NCBI GenBank assembly: GCA_964017195.1
Contig: OZ024890.1
Coordinates: 69,183,376 to 69,247,375, forward strand
DNA from: Siderastrea radians
Lineage: Eukaryota > Cnidaria > Anthozoa > Scleractinia > Rhizangiidae
Direction: 5' to 3'
DNA length: 64,000 nt
The position numbers and the translations under genes are program-made. Positions 42,353 through 54,700 of the stretch are shown here, in pieces. The stretch's first letter is position 1. Each line of letters opens with the position of its first letter. The notes below the pieces were generated by a model. That model did not search any database and was not told the DNA's origin. It saw nothing but the letters and a program-made list of their open reading frames with translations.

Positions 42353-43365
42353 TCAAGAATTTCTAGGATTTTTTTCTTTTATGTAACTATTTCTTACACT
42401 TTGGAAATCAGTACAGTGGTATCACTTTTTTCAGTTTCACATTGTATGCGAATAATGCATCATATGTTAATAATTCAAGAAAATAAGAATTCTAAATAAG
42501 GAGATAAGGAAGTTTTAATACAAGAATTCAAAATGATCTCATTGGTGACCCGATGCTATCTTCAGTTGATCAAGATCTAAGTCTGTCACTTTCTCTCCGT
42601 TCTAAAGTCTAGTTTTCATATGATCGATCCATACAATCACTGATGAAAAACAAATTTTAAAATAGCGATGTAGCGATCATACGAAAACGTAACGCACGGC
42701 CATCTTGTACCCGATCGCTGAGCACTGGAAGCTTCACAGCAGTATTTTTATGATGGTTTCTTTTTCATTATCTTGAAAATTGAAATTTGGAAAAAATTAC
42801 GTTATACCGGAGCTTGCTCAATTCTGGTGGTGAAAGAGGAAGACGATCAACGGCAGGTTTCTTTTTATTGTGAGCTTGTTTCGACAGGATGGCATCGTGC
42901 ATTGCAGTGTCTTTATTTTCAGTACGGAAAGAAAGATAATGAAATACATTTCTGTAACACGTCGATGAACTTGCACTTTGTCATCTGACACTTGTAATAA
43001 ATTGTCGTTTGTTAATCTTGGTGGCGAATTCCACTCATTGTGTTTACCACTATGTGTTCATGTTATCCCAGTGTTCTTCATAAACAGAAATAAAATTTTC
43101 CATGAATCACAACTGCCTGGTACCTTAAAGTACGCGCGCAAACGTTGAAACACTTGTTCTTGCATTCGCAGTGGGGACCTGTTATTACAAAAAAAAAGTA
43201 CCCAAGCGACCTATTAAAATCACTGATCGCTTTACATGCACCTCAGCAAATGCTATCTATTGTAGGACATGCACTTTTCGTAAAAAGATATAAGCTTACA
43301 ATGGCGAAGCACGGAGGAGATTAGGCCACCTCCTCCGCGAACACCTGCGAGACCTACAGTTTCCT

Positions 43366-43412
43366 GATTTGCTCTGACGAAGGGCCAACGTGCGAAACGT
43401 GAGCCTTTTAAA
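43366..43412 (+). ncRNA. Hammerhead-like motif in a Penelope-type terminal-repeat relic
   Basis: CTGACGA (a consensus CUGANGA box), then AGGGCCAACGTGC, then GAAACGTGAGCC. The two conserved boxes are correctly ordered and spaced around a short, weakly paired stem II. The surrounding text (CCTCCGCGAACACCTGCGAG) looks like a retroelement terminal repeat. It has no visible coding partner. Confidence 0.35.
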
Positions 43413-45683
43413 AATTTCTTTACGGTCATGTGGCCAATTTACCTTCTTTACTCAAATGGTAATCCAACTTTTTGTGTTAGTGACAGTGGATGACGTTTCC
43501 GCAACCTTTGCAGAAGTCACCATCAGTTTCTGGCTTGATTCCATGGTTCAAACCATTTTCTGTAATATAAACTACGTCATAATTAAGCGTGAGCGTTCTC
43601 GGTTTCTCATGATCTTTCGTAACCACAACTGCGACAAGGAACGTCAAGAGACAATAGAAAAAAATGGGCTTGCACGCGAGTCGTTCAATTTATTACCTGC
43701 ACATTTCTTTGCTCTCAAAGTAAAATATCTAACGAACGTAAACATCGCGCGTTAAATCTTCCTTCCTCTTTCCGATTGTTTGCCCATATTCAGGTAAAAG
43801 TACACGAATTGGATCAATCGCTTTAAAAAGAACGTGGATTCAAGCAACATTTTCCTAGGCGTTTCCGTTCGTGGTTGTGTAAATATACGTCTTCAACTAA
43901 TCCGTTGCAGTGCAAATTATTACCGTGTATAAATAAAAATTCATTCATTCATTGAAAGAACCTCTGGGAACAGGTGAATGCCGCCTTCAGTCGCCCTTGT
44001 CTTTTCAAAGGACATTTCCAGACCCAGCCATTTTGTCGCATTGGGCATGATCAGTTTTAAAGTACTAAAAGCCAAGTTTCTGTTGCAAGGAGCACTCTCG
44101 ATTCATCAGGTAGAATTTCGCACGCTTGGTGCAGTTGGTGGATGACCGCTGAAAGGCTGCTGAGAGCGCAAAGCACCTAGGGAAGGCTTCGCCTTTCCCA
44201 TGATATGTTGCGCTGTCAAAAAATTCTGCGCGGAAAAAAGAGGCACCTGGATACGAGGAAGATTAGTGTTCGAGAATAAGGGCATACGACTTTTGAATTT
44301 CAAACCAGTCACCTTTTCAGAGCCCTTGCTCCCATAATCTCGTACTATCTACGCACTTCCCATCAGCCCACGAATAAAATGACAACATTTTAAACTTAGA
44401 ATTTGTTTTTATGTAGCATTTTGAAATCTCTCTACGTGGTATTACCCCCAGCTTTCCAGAAGCTGAAGAAAAAACAGTGAAGATGAAAAAAAATTCGGAC
44501 ACACGTTACGTATACAACTTAGCGCCTGACTTAGCGCCCAATGAAATTGCAGTGCGGGCTCACCAGCTTGAGTCATGTTAAGTAGTTCAAACTTTCAAAT
44601 CTGTGAATGAAGTCTATAGTGTGACTGTACATTTGACAGCTCTTGTTATCCTGTACAAGGCGGTTCAGTAACCTGAGTAGGTGCATAAATCCCCAGTATA
44701 ATTATTCTGAGTCTGGAGGAAAGCCTCCTCAAATAGCAGCTATTGAGCACTACTATACTGTGCTGCTGTTTGTTTGTTTTTACACATAACTTGTTTGAAT
44801 TTTATTTGGGGCACTGTAAGTACATGTAGTGGAAAGGTTAGAGTTCCTATATTGAAATAGTTTGTCAACAATCTAGTTCACAAAATTAATCTCATTTCAA
44901 AAAATGGTTTCCCTAGCACATATTTCTACAGATTCATTGGTCCAAATATTCTTAACATTAAAAAATATATAATTATATTATATTTACCTATTGAAGATTG
45001 ACGTAACCGATTATTAAACAGTTCCACACTAACTTACTTGACGTACAACTAAACTAAGAACTACATTTACAATAGTCGAGGGAATGGTTACAAAACCTTG
45101 CAAACTTGAACAGTGGTGTTGGAAGCGGCACAACCCCTCACGTACTATGGCTGATTATGGTTTTGGTTTAAACTGATTCAGTAAACACAGTCGAAAACCT
45201 ATTGTGCCTCGGGTTTGCGCAAGGTTAAGGCCAAAAGGCCAAAAACGCTTCAAAGAAGTTTGTCAGGTTTTATAACAACTGCCTTTCATTAGCTATGTAT
45301 TTTGCAGGTAATGCATAAACACAGCTTAATCCCCAAAACTATAAACCCCAAAATGGTGGAAAATTTCTAAGCCCTCAAAATGACAAAACATGTTACCTAA
45401 TTAGTCGCAACCGGAGCCTGACCATTCGAAAGTCGCTTGAAATTTTGCCGGCCAAACAGATTCAACATTTCCATTCAACACTGTTGAATTCGCCAAGTTA
45501 AACGCGTTTGTGCCCCCTGCTGAATGACGTTAAATGATTCTGACGGATGTTGAATATGACGCTGAACAAAGCTTGACCGCCATCAGACACTCCGGGGCGT
45601 AAAATGTTCGATAATGTTGAATCTGCTCGACCGAGGCTTCAGTCGCATTGAAAAAGTGCAAGATTTTCAACCTTCGAAACAGC

Positions 45684-45966
45684 TGAAGGCCAAGTAATAC
45701 GGGCAAAATGTTCATGCAACTTTGTCGCGCAACAAATGTTGCACTGCACGTTGAGATTGTTGTGCGTATGACTGCCTCCTCGCGTAACAAATTTTCATGT
45801 TGCAGAAAGTAGACGTCACTTATACTTTTTGCACCATAAAAAAATATAGATATATTTTGTTGAGCACGGAGGTGGTACTATGCGACAATAAACAGTCGCA
45901 ACTTGCAACTCAACATTGTTGCGCGACAAGTTGCACGAAAATGATGCTTGAATTACTTGGCCTTCA
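45684..45966. mobile_element. MITE with ~60-bp inverted repeats
   Basis: TGAAGGCCAAGTAAT at the left is mirrored by ATTACTTGGCCTTCA at the right, and the arms continue through GTCGCGCAACAA. The interior is AT-rich. No coding sequence. Confidence 0.7.
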
Positions 45967-46284
45967 ATCCATGAATAAACTAGATTGAAAAAACTTGCGC
46001 CATTTTAACAACAAGTTGAGAAAAAACCAAAACCAATCGTGACTTGCTCGCCCATGTTCTCCCGCGCTTGATCCCTATTACATGCAGTTATTTGCTGCGA
46101 AATATGTTGGGTGTCCAAACCAGTGAATAGCGTTTTTCGTGCGCTCTGATTGACTACTCAAACTCGGGACAGTATGTGCTATTCACCTCCCGGCATTTTT
46201 CTGGATTTCACAGGCGAGTTTTCCCTCATTTCTCAGAAAAAAGGAACTTTTTGGTGCTGGCTATCTACTGGTTTGGTACATACC

Positions 46285-46400
46285 AAAACAATTGTTCACC
46301 TCAGTGTCGGTGAAGAGTGGTAGATTTTTACCTCGCAGCATGGCGGCTCGGCAAATATCTACCACCATTCACTGCTCCACTTCGGTGAATAATTGTTTAA
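46285..46400. mobile_element. Short foldback MITE (~115 bp)
   Basis: AAAACAATTGTTCACC at the left and GGTGAATAATTGTTT at the right are imperfect inverted repeats. The centre contains GTGGTAGATTTTTACC. It lies near the vinculin 3' end. Confidence 0.45.
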
Positions 46401-46590
46401 AAATATTACCCCTGCAGTGGTATAAAAGGTACTCGGAACAGTGTGAACCAAGCCTTTATTACTGGAGTCCGATCGCTATCACTCAATCATGATAATCTTT
46501 AAATTTTTTTAGCTACTCTCAGAATAGCTACAAAGGTAGGTATGAGAAACTACTTCATTAAATCTCCCTATTTAAATCTTTTTATATTTC

Positions 46591-48750
46591 CTATCTTTTT
46601 CTGAATGAAATTGCTGCAGAGCGCATCTTCACAGAAGCTGCCTCAGTTTCCTTCACGGCTTGTCGTACAGCGCCCATCAAGTTCTCCGCACATCCCACTA
46701 GAGTCTCTGTAGCTTCCATGTCCGCTTTTGGATCTGAGCAAACGAAAAGACAGAACATCTTGAAAACAATCCTGGAGCTGGAAAGAGCAGGCCCACTTAG
46801 ATCCTACATTGTACGCATTGTTGAAATACAAAGGCCTAGTGTTAAAACCAAGTCAAAAGAGAACAAGGGTTCAAAACTCTCCCTCTCGTTTGTCCTGAGA
46901 CTCTCGTGCGCTGTCGGCGACTCTCATGCGCTGTCGGCGACTCTCTTGCGCTGTCGGCGACTCTCGTGTGCTCTCGGTTCAATTCGCTCCAATTTTAATT
47001 AGAAACCATCCGAAGTTCAAACTCTCGAGTTCGTTTGACCTTTGGCTCCCATAAACTATCCTTGACTCTCGTGAGCTCTCATTCATAAGGAGTTTGAACT
47101 CTGGTCGAATCCCCCTCTCGTATAACACTGGGTTACTAAATCTGTACTTAGGATTCACTTTACCACAAGCTAGGCCCCCCCCCCCCCCCACTCAACAGTA
47201 TTGTGTATTATAGTTACGGACAGGTTGAAAACAAAAATTAGTAGATTTCTAGCCAGTCTTCTCGTCGGTTGCGTTTCCTGATTAGAACTGTGCCCTTACC
47301 CAGCCAAACACAAACTCACCGAGCTTGCCTGCCAGTTTACCTTTAATGTTACTGGTATTTAGCCTTTTCCATGTTCATATAATAGGGACGGCACAAAAAT
47401 TGGAAAGGGAAGCGAAAATAAGACGCCCGGGATCTGGAGAAAAAGGGGGCGGTGGCGTCTCGTCTATTCCCAGCCTCCACGCGTTTTTCGCGCTTTCCCC
47501 ACTATCTATGAGCCTGGAACAGGCTAACCGGTATTATACAATTATTAACATACAAATAAGTCTTAGGGAAGGAGGAGTCGGTATGTGATAGCCAGGGGGG
47601 CTTCTACGCCTAGACCCTACTGGAGAAAATTCTTACCATCAGCTCCAATCATGGTGGCCTTGACAGTTGCAACAATCTTCAGCTGTGTACTGATAGTAGG
47701 TATCCGTTCAATGGTTTGCGCCAGCGTCTAAAAACAACAACAGCAGTTAATACGACAAGAACGTTGATGTGCCCAAAATTTATTGGTCCGTGGGTGGTCG
47801 TTTTAACCTTGCTTCCTGTGTTATGTAACTGGCTACGCTTGGATTTCAGTAAATAAAAGCACCAGTTTAGCTGCACAAAGACAGAATGGGAGACTTGGGA
47901 CAAAAATTGTTGTCTACTAAACTCTAACCTTCAACGAAGCAGTGTTGCCTACTACCGACCCACCCCTTCCATACTACCCGACCGACTCTCTTATCAAGGC
48001 GGATTTTGACTCTTTAATCACCCACCCCTCCCTCGTCACCCATCCTACGGACTCTCTTACCACGACAGTTCACCCACCCCTCCCTCCCTAACAACCTGAG
48101 TGAGTCTCTTATTAGGATAATTTAACCACCTCTCCCTCACTATCAACATGACTGATCGTCTTATCAGAAATATTCACCCACCCTTCCCTTGCTACCCACC
48201 TGACTGACTCTCTTATCAGGACAGTTTCTGACAATGTCAGAAGAGTAAGCAGACACTTCTTTACTGGCTGCTGCTATTTCCTTTGCCAGAGCAATCAGCT
48301 CTTTCTTGGAGCGTTGAGGCTGATCTTCCTCTTCCTCCCTGAAGTAAACGAAAAACAAAAAACTTGAACCAGATGACGAAGCAGGCGAAAAGTCGGAGCA
48401 GCAATATTAGAACCTTTTCAAATTGTATTCTTGTGCCTTGTATCAGCTAAAAGTAAGATTCAAGACTTTCACAGGTAATGAAAGGACTAACACAATTTTT
48501 TAACCAATAAGATCTGTACGGGGAAGAAAAAACGTGGAGCGCCATCAAACAGTTTTGCGTTCCGCTGTCATCCACTAAGCACTGACACAAACGAAAAATT
48601 CACGAACCCCATGCCTAACCGGGTTAAATTTTACCTCATGAATTGTGACATCTTAGCGAAGAGAATGGCCATCTTTTTAGCTGCTTGGATCAGTTCATTT
48701 CCTTGTTCTTCCCACTTTAGAGCCTCCCTGTGCAGGTGATGAGCTGCCAT
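46591..48750 (-). CDS. VCL: Vinculin exons: actin-binding tail, shortened C-terminus
   Basis: The tail helices are [79 protein letters not shown] and [19 protein letters not shown]. The protein ends AISFRKR and a TAG at 46591. Human vinculin continues with a hydrophobic arm ending in WVRKTPWYQ, implicated in lipid binding and actin bundling; that arm is absent and no downstream exon with it is seen. An acidic REEEEDQ insert lies in the loop before helix 2. Confidence 0.92.
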
Positions 48751-51700
48751 CTGAAAACGCAACAATCACCTTTCATTTACAAACGACCGCACATGCGGCA
48801 AACATTAGGGGGTGGCAAAATAATTGACACTTATTATCAGTTGTTGATCTAAGAAATAACTTAAGAATAATTTTTTCTTGATACCGGGCTTGTATGGGGG
48901 ATGATGGACCCCTTCTTCCACAGGGCGCAGAGGAGTCAGATTTGACCGTAATACCGGCTAAATTCATCGCGCAAATTTAATTCAAATCAGTCGGCTGTCT
49001 GTCGGCTGTTAGTTACTGGTGATACGCCTACAGTAACTGCTGTATGCGGTTTTTGTCTTGCCGATAGAATTTCACCAGACGGGTGAGAAGATAGCATGAC
49101 GTTTTGCTGAGTCACGTTCATTGTTTTGAATCAACAAGATCGACATGCGCGATGAATTTAGGCAGCATTACAGTCAAATATGACTCCTCTGCGCCCTGTG
49201 TTTCTACAAGTATTAAACATACCGCCATTCTGTTATCCTCAGGTGGTTGTTCCAAAACTTGCTGAACTTCTACCATTTCATCAGATGGTAGGGGTGGGCG
49301 AGGAGGCGGCGGTGCAGCAGCTTCTTTAGGGAGGGGTGGGCGGGGAGGAGGGACCTCTTGTTCTGGAGTGGTCGCAGCTAGAAAAAATGTGAGAAAGATT
49401 ACAGTGCTTACAATTCTAGCAATAGACTATTTTGAAGACTTGACAAAGAGAAGTGGTAAGTTAACTGCATTCCGGCAGATTTCCTCCAACATGAAAGCTC
49501 AGTGTAAATGCTAGACTCGTTCCAAGTCGCTTGTTATGATAGAAGGCGCGCGCGTGGTCCACGAACGTAAGTTAAATGGCGGAAGAATGTCCACGCGCGA
49601 GTTCGTCCAATATAATACGAGCGACTTGGAGCAAGTCTATGTAAATGCAGACCGGATACTAAAGCTAACCATCTGGGGACTTTATTAGACCTACTGAGGC
49701 TTAGCCATACCTAGAATGAGTAGGCCTAAATGAGTAGGCCTAAATACGGCCTACTGGGCCAACAAATAGAACTTGTCTCTGTTCTCGCAAACTTCTCGCC
49801 AACAGATTGCAAAACGTTATTTCACCGTCACGTTTATTCATGCAGTAACGCAAAAGGCAAAAATGGCCACGTGATCATGATTTTCCCGCCATTTTTCACT
49901 TTTGTCGTTTTCAACGTGACAAGGCCATTTTTCTTGTTCGATAACAACTTGAGCATTTACTTCAAGTTTTTGAATCGTTCTGATACAATTGCCAGGCTTT
50001 GCTCAAGCCCAAAGTAGATAGATAGATAGATAAACTTTATTAATGTGTCAAGGCCACATAGCCTGGGAAAATCCCATACTAATTTGGGGACACAATTAAT
50101 AGATATTAAAAATATGTAGAAAGAAAATTTATAAGACTTAGAGCTATATAAAATGTTTATTATAATCAGATATTAAAAATATTTATAAAGAGAATTTAAA
50201 ATACTTAAAGCTATATAAAATAATGATGATGAGCAGATATTAAAAATATGTAAAAAGAGAATTAAAAATACTTAAAACTGTATAAAATAATTATGAGGAG
50301 CAGAGGGAACAGCCCTTGCAGCCATCATCTATGAGCAGACTAATATCGTATTTGCGTATCTGTTTCCTAAAAATATTTAAAGTTTTAGCTGATCTTATGT
50401 CTGGGGATAATTTTCCCCACAGTTTTGGTCCAAGATATCGCAAAGAATGTTTACCATATGTAACCGTATTGAAACTTGGTGTGGAAAAGTCTGACTGTCT
50501 TAAAGAGTAAGAGGAATTATGATTATTAAAAATATTACAGTAAAAATATTAAGTAGGACATAGTCTGTTCCTCACTCTGTACATTAAGATGCAAATATCC
50601 TGCAAACGCCTGTTCATAAGTGTTGGTAACTCAGCTCTTTTGAGTAATTGTGAATAGCTTGAAATCTTGTCTCTATAAACCGCCCTCAACCCTCTTTCTT
50701 GCAGCCTTTCTAGTTTTCGCGCGTCACTAGATCTACAAAAGTGCCAAACTAAATGACAGTACGTAAGGTACGGTATGATTGCTGATTTAAATAGAACTAG
50801 CTTAGCCTTTGTTGGAATTAAGTTTCTGAGTCTCATGATAACGCCGATCCTTTGACTTGCCTTCTTACAAATTGAGCTTATATGATCTGTGAAGTTAAGT
50901 TTGGAGTCAATTGCAACACCCAGGAGATTTTATTTACTATTCTATGTAACATAAACGGTTTACTGTCAGCGTTTACACAAACAGGAACAAAAAAAGTACG
51001 AAAAGCGAGATGATGTTTAGCTGCCACCTTCACAAAGGCTGTCAATTCCTTTAAACGCATTCAACCGGTAAATAATATTTTACTCAACAGTTAGAAAGTG
51101 GCTTTTTTGTATTTTTAATTAGCTTTTAACGAGTTTACACGAAGCATAAAAAGGAATGTTCGTGATTGTAGAATGGCGTCTGCTATAAACGTGCTGCTAA
51201 AACTCTGTAATCTTACCGATATGTAATCCCGAGATATCCGGAGGAGGTGGAGGGAAATCTTCTTCTTCAGGTTCAGATGCACCGCAGACTATCACTCGAA
51301 CTCCAGACACAGCGTCCTTTAGCTGCAAATCAAATCAAACATGAACTATTTCAGTCCCGTGCAAACTTGACGCAAGTTTCTCTGAGTGTTTTACTGTACT
51401 ACTGCCTCGTAATCCCTCTTTACATTGGTAGCTCCTACTATTGTCGTTCTTGCAAATGTCACAATTTTGCATAAATGCGTCCGTCCATTTCTCTTGCCTT
51501 CTGTTGTTTCTAAAGAGTCGTTTTCTTTCGTTCCTACCCTTTCCTGGTCATTTGTTAAAATCATACCTAAAGTAATCTTAACATGTAACTCCTGGATAAA
51601 AGCTTACGTTTTGAACTTTAACTTTGCATGTTACTGAAAGCTGCAAAAGTATGCCATACCATACACTGCACGAGGCACAAATTTCATAAAAAATGGTGTA

Positions 51701-54700
51701 CACAATGGCATATGAGCCACAACCCACGGTTTTTAAGTAAAAAAAACTGTGGCTTATATGCCAGCGTTTATGATAACCTTTTTGTGCATACATGTATAAA
51801 AGATACTCTCCTTACATTTACACTGACAGCTCAGTACCTTTCTTGTTGACTCCCTTAATTTCCTCTGTGCATTTCTATCAGAAGGATTTGTGGTAACAGC
51901 TTTGGCATCAATGACTAGTGGGGTAATACCTGATAGCGTGAAATAACCAGATTCAACTCCTGAACAGGAGAGGCATGTTTGTCTCAGTCGACACACTTAA
52001 GACCATTCTAAATATAAGGTAAGTATCTGCTTATAGGAGGTGGAAATGCAGTATTTGGGAGTCCACTTGGGAGGTGTTCACCTACAAAAGACTCTGTTTG
52101 TGGAAATTTGACTGTATTTGAGTCGTCACACAATGTATTTCCCTACTAGTAATTGTTGCACGACAACCAATAACATCTTTGTTTGAGACTATTATTGGGG
52201 GGGAGGGGAGGGGGGGCAGTTAAAGCTGAAAATTTAATGCAATTTAAGAAAGAAATAAACCCTTTTTTATAAGAATGCGTACAATTTGGCTGAGCCTGAG
52301 GATGTTCTTATTTTAGCCCATACATTTTCTTAAATTTTGGGGCAAATCTCAGCCTCAATGTTCTTATAAAAATGGTTGGGGATGAAAGGGATGAATTTTT
52401 TGTCATCACCAGATAAACCACTCCTACATGACAGCACTTTGGGTTATCAGCAGGCTGTTTTGGTGTTCATCTATTAATAATTTTGAAACACCTTCGAATC
52501 ATAGTACTTCTCAATTTCCCAAGAATTCAGCAAAACTCTCCTTTTCTACTTCCTCCCTACAAATTTTTTTCAAAAAACATGTGACCGAAAAAATTCTCAC
52601 AGGTTAATGGGCTTTGCACTAAAAAAACTGTCAACAGACTTTGTGATTCCACGAAACCTCGGGAGACAGTAAAGAAAAACTACTAAAATTTGTGTCACTT
52701 TTAATTAAAAATAGAATGGCCAACTTTACACCAAACTTCACTTCTTCTGAAATTTTCGAGATCACTACAACAATAATTATTTGTAAGGGTGCTGAATTGT
52801 ATTCAATAATCTTAAGCTCACATATGCAAACTGTGACACTTCTCAATTGGCAATATCATACTTACAATTTCCCAATGCCTCTTTTGCAGCACCCATTTTT
52901 CCAACATAGTCTGGGTCTAATGAGTTTTCCATCTCTGCTTCAGCAACATCCACCACTCTCTTGGCTCGTCGAGCAATGTTTGAACTTTTTGCAATCAGCA
53001 ACTAATAATGTGAAAGGCAGAAGTTGAAAGGTTTTGCATAAAATGCCAAGCTGTCAGTGTCTCAATTTTCAAGGAAAAAAGAAAGTGCAGAGAGAGGTGA
53101 GTCCTGGTAGCCTTGGGAAAATGTCACTTGTGATGTAAATGATTATTTTTTTTAAGTAGGCAGGGGAAAGAGTAACAACAGCCCAAAAATTCTCCGACCA
53201 ATGGTTGTGACTGACAGCCCTAACAAGAAAATTCATTTTTTAATTAGCCCTTTGTATTTTCTACGTGTGATACAAACAGTGCAACTAACTGGAATAAAAA
53301 AAAGTTTAGCCCTCAAGAAATATTATTTTCACACTCCTGGTTCTAAGACTCTGAGTTAAGCTCACACGTGGAAACCCTACTTCATAAAACAGAAGCTCTC
53401 GCATATGGATCAACGACAATTTTCATACCTGAGGATTTCCTTGTTCCATTGCAGCATTACACATTTCTGCATCTTGATTAATTGCTTCCTCTGAAAATAA
53501 GAACATAATGAAATTGGGATGAAGTTTGAAACAGTGAACATTTCACGGCCCCTCAGCCCAGAGGTAAGTCATGTGATCATGCATTCAAGTCAAGTTATGG
53601 TGTTCTATTTCCTACTTTCTTAGAAGAGGAAGAAAAACTGCATGGCATAGTATTTACATAAATTACAAAACGTTCAGGAATAAAACAGGACCCAGGTAGC
53701 TTGAAAAAAGATGGGGTGGTGAATCCAGTACCTCAACAGCAACACTTAGAAAACATCACTTAAAGTGTGTATCCACTACCTTTTATTCTACTGTGTGGTT
53801 ATTCCAAGTTGATTAGATTATCTCATGTTGCCTAACCGTCTGGCAGCAGAAATCATAGGGAAGGTGTTTAAAGTCAAACAGAGAAACTCAAAGGAAACTT
53901 AACCATCCTGTGATGTTGTTCTCCCTAAAACCTTAAAACTGGCCCCTTCATGTTGTGTTTGGCACAGCACAGCAAAGAAATGTGCCAGAATGTATAGTGT
54001 ACACATGCAGAGACATTGTTTAGCTCATGCCTGTTGTCTAGTGACTTTCTCATTGCCGTCACTGTCGTGATTGCTTAAACTCCCCATTGAAGTCTTAGCA
54101 GAAGAGTTAGTAGGACATCAGTGAAATCACACAACATACCACAGGCTTCAATGAACTTTTCAGTGTCTGTTGCACTGTCCACCAAGTTAGTGAGTGTTTG
54201 CATCTTGTCTTTCCAACTGTCGCGCATACTTTCAAAATGAACTGACACAGCAGGTACATCTCCTGGTGAATATTTGCCATAGTCCAGCAGGATTTTAGCC
54301 ACATGGGAAACTTGAGGAGTCAGTTCTTTCAGCTGTGGAAACAAAAATGGACAGCTAACCTCATGATCTGCTAGGCTCGGGTTAAGTTCAAAGATAAAAT
54401 AGATTTAGAATTGCTGTTTATTAGATAAATGTGACTGTGTGTGTGTGTGTGTGGAGGGGGGGAGGGGGTGTCAGGGTTCAGAATCTCCCACTTCCTGATG
54501 GTTTACGTAATTGCTTGGCACATAACATCAAGTCACTTTGATAAGGATTGCAACTGCTGGTTTTATCAGATGATGAAGACAACTGGTTGTATATCAGAAA
54601 AGCATAAGTGACAATTGAAAACCTCTGTATAATATATAGATTTAGCCAAGCCTAAAAGCGGAGCCCCCCTTTTTGTTTTGTCTGTTTTTTGCTTTTGTTT

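Larger units (their letters stand above)
42353..46590. other. Convergent intergenic region between BAZ1B and vinculin
   Basis: This 4.2 kb carries both 3' ends. AATAAA at 43089-43094 may serve BAZ1B, and TTTATT at 46455-46460 (AATAAA on the minus strand) may serve vinculin. Retroelement debris lies around 43330-43960: a hammerhead-like motif and an (ATTC)n-tailed end near 43935. Two MITEs are listed separately. The open frame at 43390-43755 is not recognised. Confidence 0.5.

Noticed and set aside
43390..43755. 121-residue plus-strand open frame in the intergenic region
   Set aside because: It begins inside a retroelement-like terminal repeat, has no recognisable domain and no supporting splice or promoter signals.
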